NCBI GenBank assembly: GCA_944322345.1
Contig: CALUOO010000001.1
Coordinates: 310,001-374,000 of the forward strand
Direction: 5' to 3'
DNA from: an uncultured Bacteroides sp.
GTDB lineage: Bacteria; Bacteroidota; Bacteroidia; Bacteroidales; Bacteroidaceae
DNA: 64,000 nt
Positions 27,453 through 35,873 of the stretch are shown piece after piece. A model generated the notes under the pieces. It worked only from the letters and a program-made list of their open reading frames with translations, searched no databases and was not told the DNA's origin. Position 1 is the stretch's first letter. Every line of letters starts with the position of its first letter. The translations under genes were made by a program, and so were the position numbers.

Positions 27453-27483
27453 TTTGCGGAATCAGAAAAACTCCCTATATTTG
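27453..27483 (+). promoter_or_regulatory. consensus Bacteroides promoter for tRNA-Leu
   Basis: TTTG at 27453-27456, a 19-base spacer and TATATTTG at 27476-27483: an exact fit to the sigma-ABfr consensus. The tRNA starts 29 bases later. Confidence 0.8.
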
Positions 27484-27511
27484 CACCGCTAAACGTAAGG
27501 GCAACCATTAA

Positions 27512-27593
27512 GCGGATGTGGCGTAATTGGTAGCCGCGCCAGACTTAGGATCTGGTGCCGCGAGGCGTGTAGGTTCGAGTCCTATCATCCGCA
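27512..27593 (+). tRNA. tRNA-Leu (anticodon TAG)
   Basis: 82 bases ending in the discriminator A. Acceptor GCGGATG pairs with CATCCGC. The anticodon stem CCAGA/TCTGG encloses the loop CTTAGGA, giving anticodon TAG. A long variable arm (TGCCGCGAGGCGT) marks a class II tRNA, and the T loop is GGTTCGAGTCC. CCA is not encoded. Confidence 0.95.
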
Positions 27594-27611
27594 CACTACT
27601 CTTTTTAGCAG

Positions 27612-27645
27612 AAAAGCCTCTATTCAAACAAATAGAGGCTTTTTT
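27612..27645 (+). terminator. terminator after tRNA-Leu
   Basis: AAAAGCCTCTATT and its complement AATAGAGGC followed by TTTTTT, 18 bases after the tRNA. Confidence 0.85.
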
Positions 27646-27725
27646 CGTTTCAACCCATATAAGTCATATTCCAAAAGGCAATAAACATTTACTATTACTA
27701 AACCTATAAAACTCAGACAAACAAA

Positions 27726-28814
27726 ATGAAACGTATCGTTTTCTTAGACTATGTGCGCGTATTTGCATGTTTCCTAGTTATGCTGGTTCATGCTAGTGAG
27801 AATTTCTATGGAGCTCCCGGTTCTACTGACATGGCAGGCCCCCAATCGTTTTTAGCCAACGAATCAGACCGTCTGTGGGTATCTCTTTACGATGGTTTTT
27901 CACGAATGGCTGTACCTCTATTCATGATTGTTTCCGCCTATCTTCTGGTTCCAATGAAAGAAGAACAGACTTCATGGCAGTTCTACCGTCGTCGTTTCAC
28001 TCATATTCTGCCTCCTTTTTTTATCTTTATTATATTATATAGTACCCTGCCACTACTGTGGGGACAGATTGATGCAGCTACTTCACAGAAGGACCTGTCA
28101 CGTATCCTGTTAAACTTCCCGACACTTGCGGGCCATCTGTGGTTCATGTATCCGCTCATCAGTCTCTATCTGTTCATACCAATCATCTCCCCATGGTTAA
28201 AGAAGGCTACTGCCAAAGAAGAGCGCTTCTTCATCGGGCTGTTCTTGCTTTCAACATGTATGCCCTACCTAAACCGCTGGTGTGGCGAACTATGGGGACA
28301 ATGCTTCTGGAATGAATACCACATGTTATGGTACTTCTCTGGTTATCTGGGTTATCTCGTATTGGCACATTATATACGTGTTCATCTGACATGGAGTCGT
28401 AGCAGACGCTTTACCATAGGACTGATTTCAATGATTATCGGTGCTGTATGGACTATCTATTCGTTCTATGTACAAGCAGTTCCCGGTGTACTTCACTCTA
28501 CTCCGGTGATTGAACTGGGCTGGGCATTCTGTACCATCAATTGCGTATTGCTTACAGCCGGCACCTTCCTGTTGTTTACTTGTATCGAACAGAAAGAAGC
28601 GCCCAAGGTTGTGACAGAAATGTCTAAACTAAGTTATGGCATGTATCTAATGCACATCTTCTGGCTGGGATTCTGGGTCTCTATATTCAAGGGAACATTG
28701 GAATTCTCTACTGTAGCAGCCATACCGTGCATCGCTATAGCAACTTTCATCTGTTGCCTGATAACAGCCAAACTTATTACATTCATACCGGGAAGCAAGT
28801 GGATTATAGGATAA
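27726..28814 (+). CDS. acyltransferase 3 family membrane protein
   Basis: 362 residues, about ten hydrophobic segments over the whole length. The start FLDYVRVFACFLVMLVHASE holds the conserved D-x-x-R and the His used by the Acyl_transf_3 (OatA/NodX-type) family. These integral membrane enzymes transfer acetyl or similar groups to cell-surface glycans or peptidoglycan. The acceptor cannot be told. The kinase gene follows 28 bases later, so the genes may share a transcript. Confidence 0.88.
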   Translation: MKRIVFLDYVRVFACFLVMLVHASENFYGAPGSTDMAGPQSFLANESDRLWVSLYDGFSRMAVPLFMIVSAYLLVPMKEEQTSWQFYRRRFTHILPPFFIFIILYSTLPLLWGQIDAATSQKDLSRILLNFPTLAGHLWFMYPLISLYLFIPIISPWLKKATAKEERFFIGLFLLSTCMPYLNRWCGELWGQCFWNEYHMLWYFSGYLGYLVLAHYIRVHLTWSRSRRFTIGLISMIIGAVWTIYSFYVQAVPGVLHSTPVIELGWAFCTINCVLLTAGTFLLFTCIEQKEAPKVVTEMSKLSYGMYLMHIFWLGFWVSIFKGTLEFSTVAAIPCIAIATFICCLITAKLITFIPGSKWIIG

Positions 28815-28842
28815 ATATTAGTGGAAATTAAAAGACATAGCA

Positions 28843-29736
28843 ATGGGAAAGAAATACAATCTCTGTTGTGTGGGACACATTACCTTAGACAAGGTAGTCA
28901 CTCCACAATCTACTGTTTATATGCCAGGAGGCACAGCCTTCTACTGTTCATACGCCGTTTCACGTTTCAAGGATTTTGATTACAAACTAGTCACAGCTGT
29001 AGGTGCTACTGAAATGAATGTCGTAGAGGAGCTGCGTGAAATGGGTATTGATACCATCGCTCTCCCCAGCAAAGCCTCGGTCTATTTTGAAAACATATAT
29101 GGAAACACACCCGAAGACCGAACCCAACGGGTATTGGCTAAAGCCGATCCCTTCACAATGAAAGGTCTGGAGGACATCGATGCGGATATCTATCACTTAG
29201 GTTCTCTTTTAGCCGAAGATTTTCCAATTGAAGTAATCAAAGGATTGTCACGGAAGGGACTCGTCTCGGTAGAATCACAAGGTTATCTACGGGAGGTACG
29301 TGGCACTGATGTCTATGCTGTCGACTGGGCAAACAAACAGGAGGCCCTGCCATACATCCATTTTCTCAAGGTCAATGAACGTGAGATGGAGGTACTGACC
29401 GGATATTCAGACCCACAACAGGCAGCCCGGCAGCTTCATGAATGGGGAGTAAAAGAGGTACTGGTAACGTTAGGCAGCATGGGTTCACTTATCTTCGACG
29501 GAAATACATTCTACCGGATTCCCGCTTACAAGCCTCAGCAAGTAGTCGATGCTACCGGATGTGGAGATACCTATACCATCGGCTACCTGTATCAACGGAG
29601 CAAAGGTACCGAAATTGAGAAGGCCGCACGTTTTGCAGCAGCAATGTCTACCTTGAAAATCGAACGTTCGGGAGCCTTCGACGGAGGCCTTCAAGAGATT
29701 GACTTCTGCATGAAACATGCGGAAGAAATGTACTAA
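28843..29736 (+). CDS. PfkB-family sugar/nucleoside kinase
   Basis: 297 residues, cytoplasmic. N-terminal PfkB signature in CCVGHITLDKV and MPGGTAFYCSYAVSRF, and a C-terminal ATP/catalytic motif DATGCGDTYTIGY with the catalytic Asp. The family phosphorylates sugars or ribonucleosides with ATP. Its closeness to a nucleoside-type permease (98 bases downstream) suggests a nucleoside or ribose substrate, but this is inference. Confidence 0.85.
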   Translation: MGKKYNLCCVGHITLDKVVTPQSTVYMPGGTAFYCSYAVSRFKDFDYKLVTAVGATEMNVVEELREMGIDTIALPSKASVYFENIYGNTPEDRTQRVLAKADPFTMKGLEDIDADIYHLGSLLAEDFPIEVIKGLSRKGLVSVESQGYLREVRGTDVYAVDWANKQEALPYIHFLKVNEREMEVLTGYSDPQQAARQLHEWGVKEVLVTLGSMGSLIFDGNTFYRIPAYKPQQVVDATGCGDTYTIGYLYQRSKGTEIEKAARFAAAMSTLKIERSGAFDGGLQEIDFCMKHAEEMY

Positions 29737-29762
29737 ACTCCAACTTCCCTACCCTACCAGTT

Positions 29763-29820
29763 GTGTTTTCCGGATATTATCGTATATTTGCGTGCACGAA
29801 TCAACCTATCCGGAAAACAC
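29763..29820 (+). promoter_or_regulatory. permease promoter between perfect 14-bp inverted repeats
   Basis: GTGTTTTCCGGATA (29763-29776) and its exact complement TATCCGGAAAACAC (29807-29820) enclose 30 bases containing the -7 box TATATTTG (29783-29790). The permease ATG is at 29835. Each arm carries the palindrome TCCGGA. It may be an operator pair, or a terminator for kinase read-through. Confidence 0.6.
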
Positions 29821-29834
29821 TAAATTAAAAAGAT

Positions 29835-31082
29835 ATGGGTATCAAAACACGTCTGACCCTGATGAACTTCCTCCAGTTCTTTATATGGGGTTCGTGGCTT
29901 ATTTCGTTAGGAGGCTATATGGGCAGAGAACTTCACTTTGAAGGTGGAGAAATCGGTTCCATTTTTGCAACAATGGGAATTGCTTCCCTTGTTATGCCAG
30001 GAATCGTCGGGATTATAGCCGACAAGTGGGTCAATGCCGAACGATTGTATGGCATCTGTCACATTATAGGAGGCGCCTGCCTTCTGTACGCTTCCACTAC
30101 TCAAGAATATCATCACATATATCTTGCCATGCTGCTGAACATGCTGGCATATATGCCCACCTTATCACTCGCCAACACAGTCTCCTACAATGCACTGGAG
30201 CGATACAAATGTGATTTAATCAAAGATTTTCCTCCAATTCGCGTATGGGGCACAATCGGATTCATCTGTGCCATGTGGGTGGTAGACTTGTCGGGATTCA
30301 AACACTCAAGCGCACAGCTCTATATCGGAGCAGCATCGGCACTGTTACTTGGAGTATATGCTTTTACACTGCCAGCATGCCCGCCGGCACAGACCGAAGG
30401 GAAATCGCTTGCCTCCTCTTTCGGACTAGAAGCATTAGTATTGTTCAAGAAAAAGAGAATGGCCATTTTCTTCCTTTTCTCCATGCTACTAGGTGCAGCT
30501 CTGCAGATTACCAATACTTACGGTGATCTCTTCCTGAGTAGTTTTGCCAGTATTCCAGAGTATGCAGACTCGTTCGGTGTGAAACACTCGGTTATCCTGC
30601 TGTCCATTTCTCAAATATCAGAGACATTGTTTATCCTCGCCATACCATTCTTCCTGCGTCATTTCGGTATCAAGCAAGTAATGCTTATCAGCATGTTTGC
30701 CTGGGTATTCCGTTTTGGGCTGTTCGGACTTGGCGATCCAGGCAGCGGACTGTGGATGCTGATTCTATCCATGATTGTCTACGGCATGGCATTCGACTTT
30801 TTCAACATCTCCGGCTCATTGTTTGTTGAACAAGAGAGTGCCTCTTCCATCCGTGCCGCCGCCCAAGGACTGTTTTTCATGATGACCAACGGTCTGGGAG
30901 CTATCATCGGAGGGTATGCCAGTGGTGCTGTAGTAGATGCCTTCTCCACATACAGCGAAGGCATGCTTGTGGCCCGCGAATGGACAACAATATGGTTGAT
31001 ATTCGCTGCATACGCACTAGTAATCGGAGTTGTATTTGCTGTAGTCTTCAAGGGAGAAAATAAACGACAGACAAAGATATAA
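29835..31082 (+). CDS. MFS nucleoside permease, NupG/XapB-like
   Basis: 415 residues with about twelve membrane segments. The start (LTLMNFLQFFIWGSWLISLG) and the loop after helix 4 (FPPIRVWGTIGFICAMW) match nucleoside:H+ symporters of the NupG group. It should import nucleosides through the inner membrane. It has its own promoter and lies after a PfkB kinase, which would fit a salvage pair. Confidence 0.85.
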   Translation: MGIKTRLTLMNFLQFFIWGSWLISLGGYMGRELHFEGGEIGSIFATMGIASLVMPGIVGIIADKWVNAERLYGICHIIGGACLLYASTTQEYHHIYLAMLLNMLAYMPTLSLANTVSYNALERYKCDLIKDFPPIRVWGTIGFICAMWVVDLSGFKHSSAQLYIGAASALLLGVYAFTLPACPPAQTEGKSLASSFGLEALVLFKKKRMAIFFLFSMLLGAALQITNTYGDLFLSSFASIPEYADSFGVKHSVILLSISQISETLFILAIPFFLRHFGIKQVMLISMFAWVFRFGLFGLGDPGSGLWMLILSMIVYGMAFDFFNISGSLFVEQESASSIRAAAQGLFFMMTNGLGAIIGGYASGAVVDAFSTYSEGMLVAREWTTIWLIFAAYALVIGVVFAVVFKGENKRQTKI

Positions 31083-31198
31083 ATCGGCTCTCCAAACAAT
31101 TCAATACTTTGGCTCTTAAGCTTTACCTCGGTTTAAGAGTTAAAGACATTACAGACTAATAAACTAATTTTAATCATATTACTACTAAAAAAACAAAC

Positions 31199-31909
31199 AT
31201 GAAAAAGAATTTCTTGAAACAATGGGCACTGACAGCCATTGTATGTACCGCTATTTCTGCAGGAAACGTATATGCACAACACCACGAATTTGCCAACTAC
31301 AAACGTTATGCAAAAGAAAACGCAGCATTACCCGAACCTTCTAAAAAAGACAAGCGTGTGGTCTTTATGGGCAACTCCATCACAGAAGGATGGGTCAGAA
31401 CTCATCCCGACTTTTTCAAAGAAAACGGTTATATCGGACGAGGCATCAGCGGACAGACCTCCTATCAGTTCCTGCTCCGCTTCCGCGAAGATGTAATCAA
31501 TCTTCATCCCAAACTGGTAGTCATCAACGCTGGAACAAATGACATAGCCGAAAATACCGGCAAATATGTAGAAGACTATACGATGGGCAACATTGCCTCA
31601 ATGGCAGAAATGGCCAAGGCCAATAAGATAAAAGTAATCCTTACTTCTGTATTACCTACCGACCAGTTCCGTTGGAATTCTAAAATAAAAGATGCCCCAG
31701 AAAAGATAAAATCGCTGAACGAACGTATCAAAGCATATGCTAAGGAGAATAAAATTCCGTATGTAGACTATTACGAAGCTATGCTGGCCTCCGATGGTAA
31801 AGCAATGAATCCCGATTATACCCGGCCAAACGACGGAGTACACCCCACAGCCAAAGGCTATGATGTGATGGAAGCATTGATCAAACCTGCCATCGAAAAG
31901 GCATTATGA
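31199..31909 (+). CDS. SGNH/GDSL hydrolase, secreted
   Basis: 236 residues. Signal peptide to about residue 26 (YAQ). All four SGNH blocks are visible: FMGNSITEGW (Ser), GISGQTS (Gly), INAGTNDIAEN (Asn) and NDGVHPTAKGY (Asp/His). These enzymes deacetylate or de-esterify sugars, lipids or polysaccharides. A weak hairpin (about 31111-31138, CTCTTAAGC...GTTTAAGAG) precedes the gene, and a strong terminator follows. Confidence 0.9.
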   Translation: MKKNFLKQWALTAIVCTAISAGNVYAQHHEFANYKRYAKENAALPEPSKKDKRVVFMGNSITEGWVRTHPDFFKENGYIGRGISGQTSYQFLLRFREDVINLHPKLVVINAGTNDIAENTGKYVEDYTMGNIASMAEMAKANKIKVILTSVLPTDQFRWNSKIKDAPEKIKSLNERIKAYAKENKIPYVDYYEAMLASDGKAMNPDYTRPNDGVHPTAKGYDVMEALIKPAIEKAL

Positions 31910-31926
31910 TAAACGAAGACAATTAT

Positions 31927-31956
31927 AAAAAGGTTGCTGCATAGCAACCTTTTTTA
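31927..31956. terminator. bidirectional terminator
   Basis: Perfect 12-bp stem AAAAAGGTTGCT / AGCAACCTTTTT with loop GCAT, between convergent genes. U tracts in both directions. Confidence 0.85.
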
Positions 31957-31973
31957 TTTTCAACAGCCAAATA

Positions 31974-34052
31974 CTACCTGATAATACCTGTTTCAGTGTC
32001 TTTCAAATGAATCGTTTTTTCTGTCGTACGAAATTTGCGTCCCCGATTCAACTGCCAAGTCACAGTCAAGCTGACCAGATTGCAGGCATCCGTGCTATAG
32101 CCAGTTATTGATTTCTGTAGATAGCGGTTCAGGATTTCGGACTGGTTCATCTTATAGTTGTGCATCAGCGGCTGTTGCCAGTGAAGAGCGAACTGCCAGT
32201 CCTTATATCCGTAAGAGACCTTAAAAGCAATACTTGCCCCGCTACTTCCTTTAGTTTCTCCCTCCAAGAAGCGCCAACCATTGTCGGCATAGGCAGAAAG
32301 GGAGAAGTTACCGAGATATGCATTCAGCGCGCCCGTAATGAAATAAGAGGTATAGCAGTGCGTATAGTCATAGCCGAAGTTGAAGCAACGGAACAAGCCA
32401 CCCGAACTGTTTACGGAAAGTTTATCAGATACAAGCCAATAATCTGCATATCCCATCAGATGAAGAGCATCTATCTCCTTCTGATTCCGCTGGGTATAGA
32501 TAAAGCGATTGTCTTCCGTCCGTTCGTAAACAGCCATGTTGGTACGGTGGCATGACTTATAAAGACCTTGCAAATATGCCTGAAGGCGCGTATCGGTGTA
32601 CGAGAGCTTAAGTATATTATAATTCTCACGGTTAGGACGGAGGTCGGGACTTCCGGCAATCCACTCCATACTGTTGGTACGAATCATGGCATCGCCAATC
32701 ATGGCTATTCGCGACGCATGCTCGGTAGATTGGAAATTGTAACTCAATTGCCATCGGTTTGTAAAGTTATAGCTCAGCGATGCTTTGGGACAGAACTGCC
32801 AGTAACAGTACGAATGTTCTTGCTGGCGGTAGTACTTATAAACCATTCCCACCCCTGCCGAATAGCGCAACCTGTTCCAAAATCCCTTTATCTCTGAAAA
32901 CAGATATGTCCGGCTGTTCCGCATACGATTGACGGACGAGACACTGCCTGCATACTTATTATCCGTATATTTCTGCCTGTAATTAATTCCGGCAGAGAGG
33001 ATGAAAGGCTTCAGGCAGTTCTCGTAAATGCCTTCGCTCATTAGTGAATAGGTCTTTCCGTAGACGTCGTAACGATAGGGCTCACCCTCGTCGTAGCTGT
33101 CGGACGAATCGGTATGGATATAGGTGCCTACCGCATTCAAAGTAACAGATTGCCGTGAAGTAAACTGATGAAAATAATAGAGATCGAGCACCGGGCTTCC
33201 AATCAAGCTTTCTTCTGTCCGGAGCGCAGTATACGTCTTTTCCCCGCCTTCCTGAATATGCTTCCGGCTGAAATCGCCGGGAACGTGACTGAAATCACCA
33301 CTCAACGATGCCTGAAAGATATAGCGGGAGGAGTCTGCCAGATTGTAAGTCAGCTTTAAGGCATTACGTAGGTCTCTACTACGGGTATCCACGTCGCTGC
33401 GGCGGATGGTGCAGACCGAGCCGTCGGTCAGGTGATAGTCGGCACGTTCCTCCACCCTGTCTCCCCTGAAATCCTTGTAGCTGAAACCGTAGTTCAGCGA
33501 AAGTTCACTTTTTCCAGTGTTCCACTTACCATATACGTCGTAACTGCCGTTCTTGACTGTCAGTGACTGAGTCAAAGAAGTTCCCACCGTATAGCCACTA
33601 TCTGGTCTTCGCGTATGGATATCAATCACATAGGCGATGCCCTCACCGTAACGTACACCGGGCTGGTCGATAAAGTCAATTCTGACAATATCGCTCGGGG
33701 TGAGCGACAACATTTCTGCCTTGCCCACAATGATACCATTGATGCGAAGCTGCACGCTTCCCCTGTTGTCGAGTGCAGATACACTGTAAGCTACCTCGTC
33801 GATACGGATGCCAGGCAAATGAAGTTGCTGGAGGATGGCATATCCCGAACTTGCCGAGCGTTTCTGTCCGTCGGTAGGATAGAGCAGCATCCCGTCGCTC
33901 TTGCTGACCGTCCGAGCCGCCTTCACTTCCACCTCACTCAGCGAAACGGTCTTCCCTGTATTCTGAGCCGATGCAATAGCCACAGCAACCATAAAGAAGA
34001 GCGATAAAACAATCCGCTCATACCTGCAATAAAAAGTGATAGTCCATTTCAT
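31974..34052 (-). CDS. TonB-receptor-like outer-membrane protein
   Basis: 692 residues. Signal peptide to about residue 29 (ASAQ). There is no carboxypeptidase-like domain. A short plug-like domain at about 38-150 (VSLSEVEVKAARTV, GYAILQQLHLPGIRIDE, VRIDFIDQPGVRYGEG, AYVIDIHTRR) is followed by a long beta-barrel of alternating strands. It is probably an outer-membrane transporter or barrel of unknown substrate. The regulator gene starts 938 bases upstream on the same strand and ends 92 bases before this start, so the regulator probably precedes the receptor in one unit. Confidence 0.8.
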   Translation of the reverse strand: MKWTITFYCRYERIVLSLFFMVAVAIASAQNTGKTVSLSEVEVKAARTVSKSDGMLLYPTDGQKRSASSGYAILQQLHLPGIRIDEVAYSVSALDNRGSVQLRINGIIVGKAEMLSLTPSDIVRIDFIDQPGVRYGEGIAYVIDIHTRRPDSGYTVGTSLTQSLTVKNGSYDVYGKWNTGKSELSLNYGFSYKDFRGDRVEERADYHLTDGSVCTIRRSDVDTRSRDLRNALKLTYNLADSSRYIFQASLSGDFSHVPGDFSRKHIQEGGEKTYTALRTEESLIGSPVLDLYYFHQFTSRQSVTLNAVGTYIHTDSSDSYDEGEPYRYDVYGKTYSLMSEGIYENCLKPFILSAGINYRQKYTDNKYAGSVSSVNRMRNSRTYLFSEIKGFWNRLRYSAGVGMVYKYYRQQEHSYCYWQFCPKASLSYNFTNRWQLSYNFQSTEHASRIAMIGDAMIRTNSMEWIAGSPDLRPNRENYNILKLSYTDTRLQAYLQGLYKSCHRTNMAVYERTEDNRFIYTQRNQKEIDALHLMGYADYWLVSDKLSVNSSGGLFRCFNFGYDYTHCYTSYFITGALNAYLGNFSLSAYADNGWRFLEGETKGSSGASIAFKVSYGYKDWQFALHWQQPLMHNYKMNQSEILNRYLQKSITGYSTDACNLVSLTVTWQLNRGRKFRTTEKTIHLKDTETGIIR

Positions 34053-34144
34053 CGTTTCTGTTTCTTAATACAACAGAAACAAAAGTAGGGCATCCCTGCC
34101 AAAGGCACGGATTTTCATACTGACATTTGCCTGACATTTGTATG

Positions 34145-34990
34145 TCAGCGTTTCAACTCATTGAAAATCAAAGAATAGTTTCTACCTCTATCCACTACGA
34201 TTTTCAGATTAGTATGTGCCTCAATGATAGGTTTCACCCTCCGGATAAGCGTATAGAGGGTATCGTTGGCATCATCCTTCTTAGGCCAAAGGGCCGCACA
34301 GATTTCTTCTTTCGACAGCGAATGCGAGGGAGCGTTCCAGAACATCAGCACCAGCTGTTGCTGCATGGGAGTAAAGTGAATGGATTCGTGACGGACATCG
34401 TAGAAACAGCCGTCGGTTTCCGAATAGACCAAGCCGCCAAAGTCCTCCGCAAGCGGCTGCCTGCCACGCATCCGCCTCATGTACTGTCTGAAACACAGCA
34501 CCCAAAGCATGGCAGTCATCATAAGGGCCACCGGCATACGCTGATCGGACATGCCAAGAATCGCGGCCGACGACAGACGGGCATAACTTCTGAATGCCAG
34601 CGTCTCTCCCACACGTGTATTCCTCACCAGCAGCGTGTCGCTACAGACAACCGGCCCATCTACATCAACAGAAGAATAGCGGTTGTCTACCACATCGAAC
34701 GTGATAAACGAAGAATCGCGCAACCGTTTATCCTTCAGGTGGCGGCAAAACTTCTTGTCGGCAAGGGCAATCGCCACCCTGCCTCCTGCATGCTGCCTCA
34801 ACTGACGGTATGCCCTTATAGTGTCCTGTGTGATAAGATTATCTCCCTTCTCCTTGACTGTCAGGGTTAACGCACGGTTCAGGTCTGCTACAATCCTGCT
34901 TTTGGCAGCCTGATAGTTGCGGCATCCGGTAAGAAGGGATGTCAGCATCAGTGTCATGAATACGACAACAGGTAATAGTCTATGGTTCAT
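34145..34990 (-). CDS. membrane-spanning winged-helix regulator
   Basis: 281 residues. An N-terminal hydrophobic segment (7-22, ending LLTGC, so lipidation at Cys 23 is possible) is followed by an extracytoplasmic domain at about 28-150, a second membrane helix at 152-168 (MPVALMMTAMLWVLCF), a basic stop (RQYMRRMRGR) and a C-terminal OmpR/PhoB-type winged helix at about 200-277 (MQQQLVLMFW, LSKEEICAALWP, YTLIRRVKPII, VVDRGRNYSL). This is a one-component sensor with the topology reversed relative to ToxR/CadC. Inference: it senses an envelope signal and controls the receptor gene next to it. Confidence 0.8.
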   Translation of the reverse strand: MNHRLLPVVVFMTLMLTSLLTGCRNYQAAKSRIVADLNRALTLTVKEKGDNLITQDTIRAYRQLRQHAGGRVAIALADKKFCRHLKDKRLRDSSFITFDVVDNRYSSVDVDGPVVCSDTLLVRNTRVGETLAFRSYARLSSAAILGMSDQRMPVALMMTAMLWVLCFRQYMRRMRGRQPLAEDFGGLVYSETDGCFYDVRHESIHFTPMQQQLVLMFWNAPSHSLSKEEICAALWPKKDDANDTLYTLIRRVKPIIEAHTNLKIVVDRGRNYSLIFNELKR

Positions 34991-34999
34991 TTTGAGTTT

Positions 35000-35060
35000 T
35001 TAAGTTCTTAAGTTTTTGAGTTATGAGTAGTAAATAGTAAGTTTTGAGTTTCCCATTCTG
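35000..35060. repeat. degenerate AAGTTTTTGAGTTT simple repeat
   Basis: A tract of imperfect 10-12-base units of the type GAGTTTTTAAGTT directly upstream of the regulator gene. Similar tracts occur near 51470-51510, 57735-57775 and 61137-61211. Confidence 0.55.
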
Positions 35061-35081
35061 TTCTAGATCAAGAACTTAAAA

Positions 35082-35255
35082 CTACAGCCCGCTCCATGCC
35101 GAAGGCTGGCACAGTGCCTCTACAGTCTTCTCCAACCTGTCGTTCAGCGCAGGAAAGAAATCAATTCCGGTTTTCTTTTCCAACTCATCTACCGACAGTG
35201 CATATTGAGGGCAAAGATAAGAAACGATTTCGACTTTGCCGAAAGCTATAACCTT
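35082..35255 (-). pseudogene. 3' remnant of a DNA/RNA non-specific endonuclease gene
   Basis: The minus frame reads ...SYLCPQYALSVDELEKKTG, then IDFFPALNDRLEKTVEALC and a stop. This is the C-terminal end of Bacteroidota NUC1-type DNA/RNA non-specific endonucleases. Upstream the frame is closed by a stop and no catalytic DRGH part or start is present, so about 80 percent or more of the gene is lost. Family recognition is from motif memory. Confidence 0.6.
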
Positions 35256-35364
35256 TTAACTATCCCGATTTCCCAGATCGCGACAATCTATCAGACAACG
35301 AAAATATTATACATTCTATCCTCACCACCTATTACTATTTTTATTCCTACCCTTTATCCATTTG

Positions 35365-35452
35365 TTGGCAAAGGTTATCTGACGTGTTGGGTAACCTTTC
35401 CCAACGCGAGCCGTGACCTTTCCCAACACGATCCGAAAGGTTAGCTGACAAA
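35365..35452. repeat. 22-bp-period array B (four units, core flips)
   Basis: Units start at 35365, 35387, 35409 and 35431. Cores read AAAGGTTA, TAACCTTT, TGACCTTT, AAAGGTTA, i.e. +, -, -, +, without breaking the 22-bp register. Unit 2 (TTGGG-TAACCTTT-CCCAA-CGCG) is array A unit 3 with only the 8-base core inverted between the same arms. The rest of the gap 34991-35873 holds the endonuclease remnant, a possible coding remnant near 35697-35816 and the terminator. Confidence 0.85.
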
Positions 35453-35696
35453 TGTAGATAAAACAATAATAAGAAGGATAATCATCCAGTGTATAAACAA
35501 TTATATATCAACTATATATAAGATCTATCCGACAAAACAAGAAAGAGGTCAAACGGAGGACTATACAAAATAAGCTGTCCCATCCAGGATAGTTTACTAT
35601 ATCAATATATCATTACAATCTATTATTCTACTGTATGAGTTCCTAAATCGGGAACATCATCTATAAAAATATGACATAATAGGAATAGGCTTTTAA

Positions 35697-35816
35697 TCAA
35701 AGAATACCATACATGCTATTTCAAACTGGACTCGATTTTTCCATAATCTTCCGGATAAAATAGAGAATGAAATAGAAGCCTCATACGATACAGGTAACTG
35801 GAACTGGAAAAAATAA
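35697..35816 (+). pseudogene. possible 3' coding remnant
   Basis: An open plus frame of 39 codons without a start reads like protein (SNWTRFFHNLPDKIENE, then a Trp-rich end TGNWNWKK) and stops 4 bases before a strong terminator hairpin. It may be the decayed end of a lost gene. No family recognised. Confidence 0.25.
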
Positions 35817-35820
35817 AAAT

Positions 35821-35862
35821 CAGGCGGTAAAGTTGATAATATTCATAAATCTTTACCGCCTG
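35821..35862. terminator. bidirectional terminator
   Basis: Perfect 12-bp stem CAGGCGGTAAAG / CTTTACCGCCTG with T tracts on both sides, 12 bases downstream of the receptor gene stop on the minus strand. Confidence 0.85.
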
Positions 35863-35873
35863 TTTTTCATTGT

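Noticed and set aside
29763..29820. Invertible promoter
   Set aside because: The 30-bp space between arms is too short for known site-specific invertases, and no invertase gene is nearby.
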